Part shown: piece by piece, positions 12,253 to 25,675 of the stretch | Position numbering within the stretch: position 1 is the stretch's first letter | Layout: every line of letters starts with the position of its first letter | DNA from: Hetaerina americana | Lineage: Eukaryota > Arthropoda > Insecta > Odonata > Calopterygidae | Direction of reading: 5' to 3' | DNA: 64,000 nt | Assembly (NCBI GenBank): GCA_022747635.1 | Contig: JAKTNV010000005.1 | Span: 40,424,738-40,488,737, forward strand | Notes under the pieces: generated by a model | Databases searched by the model: none | Told to the model about the DNA's origin: nothing | Seen by the model: the letters and a program-made list of their open reading frames with translations, nothing else | Position numbers and translations under genes: made by a program

Positions 12253-12412
12253 GGAAAGAAACTATAATTCCACAATTGATAATTTATGTGTCCCACGACT
12301 ATGGCTTCACTGCCGCGAAACATTATCAGACCTGATGATGCCGCGCAGCAGCAAAAGTATGGTCGTGAGTTAATAAATTGTGGATTGTGGAATTGCAGAG
12401 TTTTTTTCTTTC
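12253..12412. repeat. Imperfect palindrome centred on a CTGATGA motif
   Basis: The left arm (12,253-12,330) and right arm (12,331-12,412) are reverse complements with substitutions and small gaps. Shared blocks include GAAAGAAA, AATTCCACAAT, AATTTAT and CACGAC. The axis lies at AGACCTGATGATG. On the plus strand CTGATGA (12,332-12,338) is followed by one T. Next comes a five-base stem GCCGC/GCAGC (one mismatch), then AAAA where GAAA would be expected, then GGTC. The layout is the same as at 13.1 and 34.1 kb although the arm sequences differ. It is probably two inverted copies of a retroelement end. Confidence 0.6.
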
Positions 12413-13001
12413 ATTCCTTCGAATATGGAGAAAGTTCAAATGGATAAGCCTGAGATAGTGTCCTGCATTAAGGTTTGGGTAGAAAAAAAAGTTAAATTCG
12501 GGTTACCTATTATGCTACCCTCGAAATGTATGCTGAAAATATTGAAAGAGTTTTTCATAAATCGCCAGTTGAAGCGGCTAGAGATGATCGCCCTCGAGGG
12601 TGACCGCGATGATGTCAGAAGAATTCATTCGGGGCAGCAGTGGTGATATTCCCAAGCAGATTAAAATAAAAATTAATAATTCAAGATCCGATTCACGTAT
12701 TTCTTTCAACTTAGTGTAAGTTCACTCGAAAGTAGATGTCATTCCTTATCTCCATTTCACTTCAGGTCTATGATGATGATATCTTAACAGTACGTATGTT
12801 AGTTACCTTAAATTTGACATTATTTCCAAAGCTTTGGAAATAAACGTATTTATTCAAATTATAACTTTCCCCGTTAACATAAACCCATAAATCTCACATG
12901 CATAGAGAAAGATTTTCAAATCTACAAGGAATTTTTGCATCGCCTAATAGTTCGAGAGCTTTCATGCCTAGATGCACTCCAATAATACCTCATATATTTC
13001 A
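12413..13001. other. Anonymous DNA between two palindromes
   Basis: An 88-codon open frame at 12,380-12,646 overlaps the right palindrome arm and matches nothing I recognise. No other feature is supported. Confidence 0.45.
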
Positions 13002-13169
13002 TGAAGTTTTCTCGGGTCTTCCACCGGGTCAGGGGTCCCATATTGGCCGACGTTTCGATGCCCGTCTCGTGCATCGTCCTCAGGTAGATGAGGGCGATGC
13101 ACGAGACGGGCATCGAAACGTCGGCCAATATGGAACCCCTGACCCGGTGGAAGACCCGAGAAAACTTCA
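13002..13169. repeat. Near-perfect foldback, 81-bp arms
   Basis: Arms 13,002-13,082 and 13,089-13,169 are reverse complements over 81 positions with two mismatches, around a six-base spacer GGTAGA. An RNA from either strand would form a very long hairpin. On the minus strand, reading from the axis into the left arm, CTGAGGA is followed by one C. Then comes a perfect five-base stem GATGC/GCATC enclosing an inner CG-AGA-CG hairpin, then GAAAC. This is the same motif order as in the palindromes at 12.3 and 34.1 kb. The arms are far better matched than at those loci, so this is the youngest or the best maintained of the three. Open frames here run through both arms and are byproducts of the symmetry. 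Confidence 0.9.
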
Positions 13170-16100
13170 AGAAGCAAATACGCCGGGAAAGGGCCAGAAC
13201 TAAATACCACATATGCCTCAAATAAAACATTATTGCCCAGTTTCATAATGTCTCGCTAATTCCAATCACTAGTTTATCTTAAGGTTAACATGATGTGAAA
13301 ATGAACGACAAAGCTGATTTTATAAACAACAAAGATTACTCATTAGTGTACGTGAACATTTTAAGCGTTGAAACACCGTTTGTCTGTTATTGAATAGTTA
13401 AACGGTCGGTTTTGAACTTAACTAGCGGTCATGAAACTGAGTTTTGACCATAACCGGAGGTTTAAGGTAACTCTTAGTTTAACGAGACATCATCAAACCT
13501 AACCGAAGCCTTTGAATGTTAAAAAAAATTAGTCGGATTATGGTAGATTAAAAAAAATAAATAGTTAAACAATAAAATTATACTTGTAATTAAATTAGAA
13601 TGTAATAATATAACTACATTATATTAACAGTTAAGAAATATAGTTATGTCATCGAAAATGGAAATCATGAAGGCTCTTTCAATGGCAATAACAATGTGCA
13701 AAATATTCGCTAGTACTCTTTTTACCCTCCCACATATGCTGTTGATTCACTTTCCGCTATATTTTGGTGAAATTATTTTAATTGCCAAGTCGATGGCAAC
13801 TGTGGATGCTTAAAATTTACTTTTTTACCCTTTCAATACAATGATGCTGAAAAAAGAAGGTTTTTATATAGAATAGAATTAAATATGAAGGTTTACGGGC
13901 ATTTCAGTCACAATGGAGTATTAACCAACACTTCCCACGATCACGTCTAACACACGCTTACGTGTCTATCATTTGTTTCGAACAACTTATTTCGATTTCA
14001 ACAAATTCACCATCTTTTAAGCTACCGCTTTCTGTAACTAACTCGCTCACGAATACTATTCTTAAATCTTTTCGTCAACGAAGAACAATTTCCGGGTGAG
14101 GAGTCACAATCAAATGGTAGCATATCCCATTATTCTTGTGACGGCTCGCCGGTACTTTCTCCCCGCTCCGAGACGAGGTGATAGGTGAGAAAGCAATAAC
14201 TCTTACACCAGAGAAGCTGAGAGGAGACTGACGAGAGCGCGTGCGAAAGGGCATTCAAAAACGGATTCCCGATCCAGTAACGATGCGAAGGAGGCCAGCT
14301 ATGATCCCTGAGCTTCGTATGTGTTATGAAGATGCTCGCTTGCGTCCGAAGGGCTCATGCGAACGTTTCCTCCCATGCAATTAGGGGACTCGGTTACGAA
14401 ACAAAAGAGTGGGGCATCCCCTCGCGGTGGCTTGCTTCAAGAACCCGTCGGCAGGCCCTCGGACTAGTCTCGGAATCCAACCAGTTTTTTTTTTTTCGTT
14501 TCCTTGCTGGATTTTGGTTTTGATCGGTGTGACTGCCAAAAGACCCGGGCAGTAGTTAATTTAAAGACGTCGTGCGTGATGCCTGGGCTCTGAGAGCGAA
14601 CGTGACCACACCACCCCCAATCAACCATCGCTTGAAAGCTTCCCCGAATAAGTACCGGTCAATCACATGCCTTCCTTTGTTTCGAATGCCCTCACGGAGA
14701 GTCGTGTGATCCTGGTAGTAACGTAAAAAAAGGAAATTAAAATGCTATTACGTCGGATCATCAGCCGTTGGCTAAATTTATCCAAAAACCGCAGACCAGC
14801 GTAGCCTAAACCAAAGAAATGTTGATTCATAAAAGCCAAACAAATTTGGACTTGATATCAGAGGTAATGAAGGATGGAAGATGCGTCAAATACCAGGTAA
14901 GAGTAATTTTATATCATTCCTCACAAATAGTTCCAAACAACATCATTCTTGAAGCATATTAACATTCCAGAATTAAAAATTATTTCGCTGGTTTGTTAAG
15001 TAATTATTCATAGAGTTTAGAACTTTTTAAAAATATATAAACTTCATTCCACGTACTCCAATTTTATCTTCCTTTTTGCTTCAATTTTACGCTAGTTATT
15101 TGGTGTACTATTTGTTCCTTGGCAGGATAAAATGGGAGTTTTGCCCAATTCAGCCCAGGAAAAATGTATCATAAATCCAAATGCCTATATTTTTCTCTCA
15201 ATGAATGTAATCCTGATTTTTTATTTTGAAAATATGTGAAAACTGAGGAGTAGGTCTTTTCCTAGTTACTTGAGATGGCTGTAGCAACTGGATGCTCACC
15301 TTGCATACGCATTATATTTCTATTCGTGCAAACCAATGTATTGCATTAGGTTTGACATCGAGCGATTGAGATAATGAATGAATTATACTTTAGTGTCAAC
15401 TTTGAAAATAAAAAATACTGTAAAAAATGTATCATATATTTTAGGGGAAATTATTTTGTGTGAATGACAATAATTTGCCACAATTAAAAAAATATTGAGC
15501 CAAGTAACTTGAGATGTTGCCCTATTATTGTATGTAGGTATAAAACAGATTAATTTAATTCAACTAATTGCTTTTTGATTCCCATATTTTTTATATGATT
15601 CACCGATTTTGCCATGTTCCAGTCTTGTTGCAGCCGTGTTAAAGCTATCATTTACTCTCCAAAAATAACTTATATTTGAGAAAATACTTTGACAATAAAC
15701 TTTTGAGGATACATCTCTCTATCTGTTACGCAAACTATTGAACTAAAATATCATATAAAAGGCATCAGGCTTCACTTAGCGATTTTGAACCTTATTAAAC
15801 AATAACATTTGCAAGTCGAAATAAAAATTTTAAAGGAGTTTCCCCAGTTTAATCGTGGCTTGATTAATATTTAATGATGTGCACACACAAGGGACTACTT
15901 AAAATATTGAATTATAAGTTATCAGGATTAAAAATTATACTTTTAATTTAAGTAGTACTATAAACTCTCATAAAACATTTAAATTGGATACTCCTGAGCA
16001 TGGCGTGCTGCTCAGGTGGGTATCATCTTAGGGAGAACTGACCCCATTTATTATTGTAAAATATCTCATTATGATTTCCAAAACAATTTCACTGCATTAA

Positions 16101-18445
16101 ATGAATTCTTCTGGTTAAAGACAACTAACTATTCATTACTTAAATTGCGTAGACTTTTTCTTGGACTTGGTTGAGTATTAGTTATAATCACAAACAATAG
16201 TAAATTTTCTTAGGTTATAGACAGGACTAGCTGCCGTGGCTAACTACACGTGTCTTCTGAACTAGTAATTTAACTACTTTTAAGGCTAAAGGTAATTTTG
16301 GATCGCCAGTTTGAAAAACAATAAATTTTTCCCACTGACAATGTGAATGGGAACCTATTAAAGCATCTTGTAACTTTTCGTTTACCCTAAAATAGCCGAT
16401 ATAAATCTGCTGAAATGAAGGGAGAACTTCCGGGATGGAATAATCAAAGCAAAGAAATTGATTCATAGATTAAACGTGCACTAAAAACACTCCTTATTTA
16501 CGGCCAGGCATTGGCATAGAGGAAACTATTCTTATTTCCATTTCAATGAAAGGAAACGAAATGATTCCTGAAGTGAAAACATTAATCCCAACAGCGAAGA
16601 TAATTCGTGAAATAAGATGGTTAGTCAATCACACAAAAAACGTGCTAGCCTGCGTTAAAAAGACATGGGAATTGGGAAAATACAAAGGTCAACTTCAAAT
16701 ACATTATAAAATGGAGTAGATGAACATTTAAAAAGGAAACTAGAGCGCGAGACCTCCCGAAAAAAGAAAGGGGGAATAGTTTTACCAAAGGTTGAAGGAA
16801 AAGAAAACCTTTGAAATTTTTATGTTATAATGCTTTTTAATACGGTTTATGTCAAATGAAAATACATCAAAATGCCATTCCTCGACAAATGGGGAGATTT
16901 ACAGTAATACCATCGTTCAGTTATCGAATGCTGACCACAAAAAAAATGTTCGCGTTCCGATTCTAGGGACATGCGGAAAGCGTAAATGGGCATACATTTG
17001 TTTTCGGATACAAGTGATACGCGTATGTAACTCACGGAAAACCGTCCTTACACGCGATAATACGCCGGTATCGGTCTTCTGTACATTTCATATTCCTGAG
17101 AGTACACAATTCATGATAATTCCTACAATAATTCTGGTATCCTCTTCCAAACTTATAATGTTACCTATTTTTTTGAAACTAATGGAACGTATTACACTTA
17201 CCTGAAGTATTCAAAGAAATTCGACATCACCCACAGAGTGATTTTAAAACTTAAGTTATTGGCATCCCAATTCAGTCGCACAGCACATCAAAAACCCAAA
17301 ATGAAAGTCATTGGGTACTCATATTGTTTAACATGAAAGTGATGGGCTTGGTTCTAGCTTCCAACTTAGGTAATTTATTACTATCTGATACTATTTAATT
17401 ATTAATATATAAAAGAATACCGAAAAAACACAGCGGTACACTTAAATTAACAGTGACTCCTACATACGATGAAAAGATCACTATGAAATAATCCCAATTG
17501 ATTCAGTTATATCTATTGAAAGAATTCATTATTTTTACCGAGAATTGTTTTCACTAACGAATGGTTGCACTTTCTAATACATGATTTGCTTTGTGTACTA
17601 GAAACTATTTTTCCAAACGATATATTATGAAGATGTATTAGCAGTTAATGACCATCTAGCTGATCAGAAATGGACTTGCGTAAATTATTTCCGCACACGT
17701 AATTAGCAGGTAAGTAGCGACTTATTCAACACACAATGCATGAGCGAATTCTATAGAATTGTTTAAATTACGTTTCTAAATATTTCAGCAGATCCGAATA
17801 ATCCATTTGGTATCTTACAGCTTTTTGGCGTTTATGGTCATATTTTTGACTTGAGTTTCTATTAGGGTACCACAACTGTAGAAACGCCTGAAGTATCCTA
17901 TGTATTTACCATTATATACGACGTAACTACATCCACACGTTAAGTGATTGATAAATGTTAGAAAAAATGGGCTGCACTATTTTAAGTCCAATTCCATTTC
18001 TACATTATCGTACGCCCATCGCATTTACGATTTATTATCCACTCTAACGTTGTTTACTGTAACTATGTTTACGTGGCTTCAGTCACACTTCTGATAATTA
18101 TTATTGAAACATGACAGAGGTAATGTTTAAGCTAAGCGAAATACAAGTATAAGCGCGTATTTGTCTGCTGATCTGAGGGTCACTAATTTTAATCTACAGA
18201 CGACAAAACGCGAGAGTATTTGCAGTCGGATTTCAATCTCAGAAATGTGAATTTGAAGTTTAATAGGTCTAAAATGACTATTTAATTTTAATACATATCA
18301 TATCCGAGGAATCAGTGCTTGAAAAAGTTAAGCATTAGAAAAGTGTTGCAAGTAGATGTAAAGGAAAAAAAATCATCCCTCTTTCGCTCGTGAACTAAAC
18401 GCGACCTTTTCATTTCTTGCAATCAAAACCGCAGTAATCAGACAA
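13170..18445. other. Anonymous AT-rich DNA
   Basis: No gene or known element recognised over about 5.3 kb. A GC-richer stretch at about 14,130-14,710 has many CpGs and a 65-codon open frame without family resemblance; it might be regulatory. A 118-codon open frame at 16,849-17,205 overlaps a minus-strand open frame and has no recognisable domain. The rest is AT-rich with frequent stops. Confidence 0.45.
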
Positions 18446-18680
18446 CGGTTGATTTGATAGGTGAGGGTAAAGCTCACCTGGCACTAAAACTTCACACATT
18501 GAAGTAGCAGGGGGGCAAGTTCCTTTCCCTTCGCCGCCTGCGGTTTCCCAGGAAGATCTGGTACCCGGAAAAATCACTCACCTTGGATGAAGCTGATGGT
18601 GTCCAGAGACGTCATCCGAAATCGAGCCCGGACCCTATTATCAGAACCCCAATACTCTACCCATTGGACTACAGTGGCCC
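18446..18680 (-). mobile_element. tRNA-derived SINE, family A, copy 1
   Basis: The head is on the right. On the minus strand there is an A-box-like GTAGTCCAATGGGTAGAG and a B-box-like GGGCTCGATTTC. The body contains 'TTTTTCCGGGTACCAGATC' and 'CTGGGAAACC' and ends in the 'AGCTTTACCCTCACC' block. The same layout recurs at 35.3 and 56.1 kb. Target duplications were not found. The B box has decayed, so own transcription is unlikely. Confidence 0.75.
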
Positions 18681-21600
18681 ATTATTTACAATAATTTCAT
18701 GAAAAGGTGACTCTGAGGAAGTGCTTTGCAATGAATAATCGTCCTTGCTATTTTATTATTGACGTCAAGGTTTCAAACATGCACGCACACGGAGAGGCAA
18801 TTCAAATCAACGGCCTTCTGGCTCAATCAGTGTCGGTTATATTGTTCAATTTGAGAGATACAATTCAGATCTGGAAATATGGGCGGCCGTACCTGACGTA
18901 TTTTAAAAATAACTTCAAGCGGCACAATTGTACTTCAGTAAGATTCTCCCCTTAACGTTTCTCGAAGGTAAGAAAAAATGGATTTCACTGAACAAATTTG
19001 CGTATACCTAATGGTGCCGATGAATGTAATAAGAAAATGAGGAGTTTATTACTGCTAGTAAGAAAAAATGGTGAAATTGAGAAAGGGAAAAATATTGCTT
19101 TTTTCAAAGACTAAGAGAAATATAAAAAATAGCTGGATTGGAATCGCGTAATTACTGAGGCAAAGGTTCTGATATTCGAACGCTTAGTTTTATGGAGCAG
19201 TTACGTAAACGGCGGACGACTCGCTTCGTTTGTTTTTAATACTCCGTGAGTTGTTGGGAAATTCTGAAGAAAATCCTGATTTGCGGAATGATGGCGGGAT
19301 TCCATGAAGCGGTAACCACAAATGAAAGGGTCATAATGCGAAATGATGCCTGCGGACCAAATGAAAGGTTACGAACACCGCTCCTTTGGCGTTCGTTAAT
19401 GCGAAAATAAAAGAGCTTCATTTAGAAGATATAAAGATTATTACGTTCACTGTGAGATTCGTTAGATCAATGTGAATGAGTAGAAAATAATATGGAAATA
19501 AGGAATGGCTTTTCAAAAAAATAAATTGCGCGAACACTGAAATGAAGGGATCTGGCTTCATGCGAAAAATATGAGAGCAAAAAAGCAAACAAAAAGGATA
19601 AAAGGGTTAAAGGGGATAAAACTGAAATTTGATACAAAATGTAAATATATTTCAAGCGATTATTTCTTCACAGGATAAGTTTTACTTACGGAAGGAAGAG
19701 CTAATATTTTTAGCAAGAAAATTTAAGTCATATGAAATATATTTCAAGTAATGCTAAAACTATCCCACTTCAAATTCTGTTCTTTTTCAGTTTCAGTTCA
19801 GTTCAGCTTCAAATTTTGCCCTCTGAAGTATCAACTTTCGTAGTTGAGTACAATGAGTGGGGGCGCATTATTTTCTTTTACCAAGTCAGCAATTGCTAAA
19901 TTAAAAAGTGTTTTCACAAAAAATAGGATTCAAGTAAATAGGATTATTCACCCGTAAAATATAACTATAGAATAATATCTGCTTTAATTTTTACGACAAT
20001 TTCTTGGTTACTCGGGCATCTTACGGTGAAGTGATAGCTACCTTTCAGATTATCAAAGAGAGGAAACGGAAACTGGCCGGAGTTAAACATAGTGTGATGT
20101 TGCCAGAAACGTCACGCAAAATGGCTACATATAATTACGAACACGTTGAGATATGATAGTGACGAAATATAAGATTACTTAAATGTCTCTAAAATTCAAA
20201 GTATAATTTTTGCAGTTGCTTTAATTTCCAACGGTGGAAATTATATTAAGCATTATCACTATTGACAAAAATATTGACTGGTAATCACTATTTTTGTAAT
20301 GATTTTTCAAAGTGATAAGCGCTGATCTGTCATAGCTCCAATCCGATGATTGTAAAAAAGGTGTGAGAACTCCTCTTGCTCAACATTAAGTAGCAAAATT
20401 CTCATTGGTAAATGGTTAGTCTTACCCTATATCAGTATGAATTAAATTTTCTTACTAAAATTAACCAAAATTGAGGCGATTTATGCCTCAAATTGAAAAC
20501 AATGTATTTAATAACCCTATGCTTCCCAAAGATGTGTAAGTTTGAAATCAATAAGCGCGAGTTAAGAGTAAAATTTTTAAATTGAAATACCGATTTTTCC
20601 GGAAAAATCTTCAAATGGGGAAATCAGAAAATTATGCCCAAATATTTGTTCCCAAGAAATATAAATGTCTACCCTCATACATTTGAACTTAATTTGTTTT
20701 GAAGAAAAACGCTTTTATCAAACATCTTCCACCAATTCATTTAGTTTGAAAGTTGGTGTTGGAGTATTTAATTTAGTATTACAAGGACTAAAATAATATT
20801 AAATGCTGCAAATTCATTACTTATCGAATACAGTTCCAATTCAAAATAAACACTTTTTCGGCGGCTACTTTTAAGGAGATACGCGGACGCAGAGTAAAGA
20901 TTTCGAAATTATTATGCTGATTTTCGAGGCTTAAAAAATGAAGTACTAAAGAATGCGCCTTGCTCAACACACTGTGATCACGATTATATGAGGAACACTC
21001 ATATAAGTTTAAATAAAACTCAGAACACTCAATCCAGGTAAACACAACAATCAGAAGAAATAACATGTAGAGAAGAAGCGAGTGAATTAAATAGTTTTTA
21101 GCGGTGAGTTAAAGGGGGTCTCGAAGCTGTATTATATTTTAAAATTAATATAGGGAAAAGAATATTCATAACATATTTCCAAAATACAAGTGATAGCTAA
21201 CTAGTTACAAAAGCAATGACGTAAACAGTTCGAAATAGTAAATACCACTGTAAACAGAATTATTTACAGGATTATTAAAAATTACACTACAACCGATTGG
21301 ACATACGATTGACATAAAATAACATGAAAACATACATGGAAATATTATAAACCCTTTCATATGAAGCACTAGAGTGTATGAAGAAAATTTAAAGAAGAAC
21401 AGTGAAACGGCGGTGGAACAGGGACATGGAAGTAGCATTGAATGAAAAGAAGGAAGTTGAATGAATCTCAAAAAGGAGAATGATAGAGTGATGCATATGA
21501 AACACAGGAAAAAATGAGAAAACCGGTATCGGTAAAAAATCACAAGGCAATGGATGAAAGATGTCAATAACTGGAAACCTATAATGGAGGTCGGAGATGG

Positions 21601-23568
21601 GCGGAGGATTGAAGATTTATCAACGTCTAATAAGGAAAATGAAAAATACGATCGAAAATATATCAGACAAAATATGTAAAGTACATATTAAAGAACGAAT
21701 CAAAGACTATGCGTGAATCCAACGTATTAGAAAAACAACAGTTACATTTAAGATTTTACATCATTAAAACCAATAAAAAAGATAAAAATAAAACAGAAAT
21801 CCAATGGTTCAGGGGTTTTTTCCGAGTTTTTGCGTCAATTATTTCGGAAAATTATCGTTAAATTATTAACTATTAAGAGTTCATTGTTATCATATTTAGT
21901 TCTGGCCGTGTAACCCTTTCACTTGGCGGAATTTATAACGATGTCTCGAATCGAACACGTCAACATGAGTGAATTTCTTAACTCATCATTTTTTTCATTT
22001 TTCATTCTTTCTTAGTCTTTTTACAGCCTCAAGGTCTAGACTTCTTGACCTACGATTTCCGAAGTCGTGAAAAAATACATCTCAGAGTAAACTAACCTTT
22101 ACTTTCAATCAATAATAGTTTTGAAAGTCATTTAAAGAGATTATTTAAGAAATATGAACGAATCCGACCTTGATCTCGAGAAAATTATGCCCTCCATACG
22201 TTCACCACAGGCAATTGAGGTTCACGGAAATTGAATGACTAATAAATACTTCCAAATATGTGCATGTGAAAGCATCCGCCGATCAATCTAAAAACAGCAA
22301 ACGATTAGAGCACCGCAGATACGGCGAAAATTTGATGCCGAGACTCAATATGGTTTGCATAAAATCGCTATTTACCTCGTCACGGTGAGCGGCGATTAAA
22401 TTGGTTCAAATTATGACCGAGGTTTTGGAAAAAAATTCAATACTTGAAAACTCATAATTTTTTAGTTTCTTTCTAGGTAATATGATAAGCGATTAATGTA
22501 TCGCTGTTGTTCCTCATTTACCTTGGCTTCCGTGGTTGAGTGGGAAAATCTAATTTTCGTGTCATACTGTTTTTTGCACGATCTGAATTGTTGCATGGTA
22601 AAGATGCCAAAAGGTTATTATGAGATGGACGGACAGGTACAACGGGAAATAGAATTGAAAGGTAGCTTCTGGCATCGGGATCCGTCGTTATACTAAGAGC
22701 ATGCCCGTTGGAAATTTAATCAACTTAATGACAACTTTTAATGCCACATTAGGCTATATACTATAATCTAAACATCAAAGAGGACTCATCAAATTATTTG
22801 TAAGCAAACACTTAAAAAAAGGAGGTTGTGCAAAAAGAAAATCCATTAAATAAAATATTTAACAAACTTACCGTTAACATATTATCTTCCCGCCGCCTGA
22901 ATAAGTAGTTTGGTTTCAGCTTTTCCCTTTGGCTGGAGTATCCTTTTAAAACACTTCAGGAGCATCAAAAACATATTTCGTCTGTGAAAACGAAGAAAAG
23001 CCTCATGAGGAAAGCATCTTAGCACTCAAGCAGTATGACTCATTAATATCCTGTGCGTATATTTTAATTGCATGGAAACACAAACACTTAAATATCTCAA
23101 TTTTAGTATTAATGGACGTAGGCTATTTTCCAAATAAACGACTCATACATGTGTCTGATACCAGAAGGACGGTTTTAAAAACTGTTCTTAATGACTCAAT
23201 GTTTTAAAATTTTAATATTTAGAGACATACAGGTATAATATCGTATGGGGGTATGTGTTAAGATATCACATATAGTTAATGTAATATTTAAGGCAAATAC
23301 AAGTCCATCCAAGTATAAATATAACACATACAAAAGGAAATAACATATTTATTTAGGTGGGGAAAGAATGAAATGCTCGATTTTAAATTCTTCCGCGTTT
23401 CTCAAACCTTATTTTACGTAGCGTGGAAATGGGTAAAAAGGCCAAAGCAAAGGGAGGACAAAGGAATGAATGCAAACAGTAATAAAAATGGTAAGTCTGG
23501 GTTGGGGTAATGCGGTGTTAAACACTGTTTAAGGGTTAAGGGACAGATGGAATGGATATATTTGCGAA
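18681..23568. other. Anonymous AT-rich DNA
   Basis: Many short open frames on both strands, none with a recognisable domain. The longest (21,205-21,567 minus, 120 codons) is Phe/Ser/Leu-rich, as expected from AT-rich DNA read in the T-rich direction. No RNA gene or transposon was recognised. Confidence 0.45.
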
Positions 23569-24060
23569 ATGCGGAAGCGCAAGAATGGGTTACGAACTTA
23601 TCATTGGCGTGATGTTTTTCATTTTTGTTTGAAACCTTTAGTTGTGCATAAAAAACGATTGGGAAGAGTCAATAGCGTAAAGGGAAGGGCATTAAGAGAA
23701 ATATACGAAATGCAGAGAATTGGTCTACTAAATGTAATGGGGAATGTGGTCGGTAAAGTATTGATTGCGAGAGAATGTACGGTAACATCGGAGAAAATCT
23801 AGGGTAAGCAATGCGGTTTATACCTAGAGTGTACAGATCACCTGTCTGTACTTCAAGTACCTGAGAAAAAGCATGTGTGCTCGAAAGAAAGTTTTTTACA
23901 CAGATTTAGATTTGGAGAAGGCAGACAAATCGATGAAAGTTGCAGGAGGTTTTGCGAGAATTGGAGTGAATGAGCAATTCATAAGTGCAATGAAAACGAT
24001 TTAAGAAAATCATAAAGTATTCGTAAGAGTGAAAAGACAACAGCCTTGCCTGAGATGGTC
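23569..24060 (+). pseudogene. Decayed RTE-type reverse transcriptase fragment
   Basis: The first 77-codon frame ends in a segment resembling the conserved RTE block before the palm. It reads '...GLLNVMGNVVGKVLIAR', compared with the family pattern of RGISLL-VVGKVYARVLIERV. After a stop, another frame gives 'GKQCG', like the family EEQCGFRKGRG block. A third gives 'VFYTDLDLEKADKSM', like the catalytic VDLEKAYDRV motif. Then comes 'NHKVFVRV', like the stretch just before motif B. Several frameshifts and stops separate these pieces, so it is a dead relic. No endonuclease portion was recognised upstream. Confidence 0.65.
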
Positions 24061-24314
24061 GCCACATGCCTCTGGACACCTTACATTATCGTTTAGTACA
24101 GGGGCATGGGCTAGTGCAAGTCCAGTGGCAGGCAACACCATCGAACACGAAAGTCATAACTGAGTAACTTGGGTTTAGGCGAACCACCAACACTATGATC
24201 TCGTGGAATGGAGCTGACCGGGAAGAAAGATAACCGAAGGGCGTCGTTCATGTTGACATACTTGCAGGTTCAGGATTTCCGACTCAGGGATTTTGTGAGA
24301 ACGCAATGAAAAAA

Positions 24315-24318
<4 letters not shown>
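24061..24318. other. Anonymous DNA after RT relic
   Basis: No further reverse transcriptase motif was recognised here, and nothing else is supported. Confidence 0.4.

Positions 24319-24390
<72 letters not shown>
24319..24390. repeat. (TA)n microsatellite
   Basis: About 36 uninterrupted TA repeats. Tyr-Ile peptides predicted across it are meaningless. Confidence 0.95.
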
Positions 24391-24396
<6 letters not shown>

Positions 24397-24810
24397 CAGG
24401 TATATATGCATACATACATTTACTTTAGAAAGATATTGCAGGAAAAATTAAAATATTTCGCGAAACTTACGGGCGTTTCTGGGCCAGGAGGTGACCTCTT
24501 CACCAGCAGAAGGAATTGAAAGTGAACTGTTCTACTGTGAATGGTTCAAGGAGGGGAGAAGTGGGAGTTAGGGGAGAAAAAAAAGTGATTGAGGGAGAGG
24601 CTATAATGCAAAAGTCAGGAGCGGAATTAAATTTGGAAATAATAAATGAGTATTGTTCTAATTAAGGATTAGTCCGATTCTAATTATTAGGATTAGGCCG
24701 ATGATAAGTCGTGGGGGGTAGGGTGACTTAAGTAATCAGATAATTGGCAGTTCAATGTTTATGAGCTGTATAGTAGACGCAGCGGGAATGTTTAGGACAT
24801 ATATAATATA
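24391..24810. other. Anonymous DNA up to the mariner insertion
   Basis: No feature recognised. The last two bases, TA, are the left target-site duplicate of the mariner element. Confidence 0.5.
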
Positions 24811-24844
24811 CAGGGTCGCACCCAAAAGTGGTAGGACCGATTTT
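24811..24844 (+). repeat. Left terminal inverted repeat of mariner
   Basis: Pairs with 25,676-25,709 over 34 positions with mismatches at positions 8 and 28. Transposase binding site by family knowledge. Confidence 0.92.
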
Positions 24845-25006
24845 CTCTGGCGCGAACGGAGCGGTGAAGTGATGTCTGCCTGACAGGGTAAGGTGGAGGG
24901 GTCTCTTAGCAACAGACCGACACCAACCTCAGTCGCCTGCGGGCTGTCGTTGAGTGATGACACCGGTTTTAGTGAAGCAAGTTTTTTGTCCGCGTCGAAA
25001 AACAAA

Positions 25007-25638
25007 ATGAATCTGAATTTAGAGCAACGTTATTCCGTGAAGTTTTGTGCGAAACTCGGGAAGACGGCAACTCAGACCCTCGATATGATCAAGCAGGCTT
25101 ATGGGGACACTGACTTAAGCCGTTCCACAGTATTTGAGTGGCACAAGTTGTTTAAAGAGGGTAGGGAACTTGTTGAAGAGGACCATCGCGAAAAACCGAC
25201 ACGAATGTGGACAGAGTGAGGACACTGCTGAACACAGACCGACGCTTAACCAGTGAAGAAATTGCAGACCAGTTGGGTCTGTCTGCATCCAACGTCCAAC
25301 GCATTATTCCACAGGATTTGGCCATGCGCAAGGTGTGCGCCAAGATGGTGCCGAAAATTCTGAGTGGCGACCGACAGCTCCTGGCCAAATACGGCGTTGC
25401 CACGTTGCCGCACCCGCCCTATTCTCCCGATCTGGCACCACCGGACTACTTCTTCTTCCCCCTGATGAAAAGACAGCTCAAGAGACGACGTTTTGACTCG
25501 ATAAAGGCCGTTCAAGAGGCTTCGACGAGGGTCATCAACGGCATCCCCAAAGAAAATTTCCAGCGGGCGTACGGGGAATGGGAGCAACGTTATACTAAGT
25601 GTGTAGCAGCTCAAGGAGCATACTTTGAAGATTATTAA
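25007..25638 (+). pseudogene. Deleted, frameshifted mariner transposase
   Basis: The start ATG at 25,007 opens the DNA-binding N-terminus ('LEQRYSVKFCAKLGKTA', then the helix-turn-helix 'STVFEWHKLFKEGR'). A frameshift near 25,200 moves the reading frame into 'RVRTLLNTDRRLTSEEIAD', the second DNA-binding helix-turn-helix. At about 25,360 the sequence jumps from 'KMVPKIL' straight to the C-terminal 'LLAKYGVATLPHPPYSPDLAP'. The deletion removes the catalytic core with the first two aspartates of the D,D34D triad; the third aspartate (after SPDLAPP) remains. The normal C-terminus with a final YFEDY is present. It cannot make active transposase. A truncated DNA-binding peptide is possible in principle. 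Confidence 0.92.
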
Positions 25639-25675
25639 GTCGATGTAAGTATATAGTCAATAAAATTCTTGTAAA

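Noticed and set aside
12898..13246. Three 90-100-residue ORFs around 13 kb
   Set aside because: They translate the two arms of the foldback in both directions, so similar peptides appear on both strands because of the symmetry.
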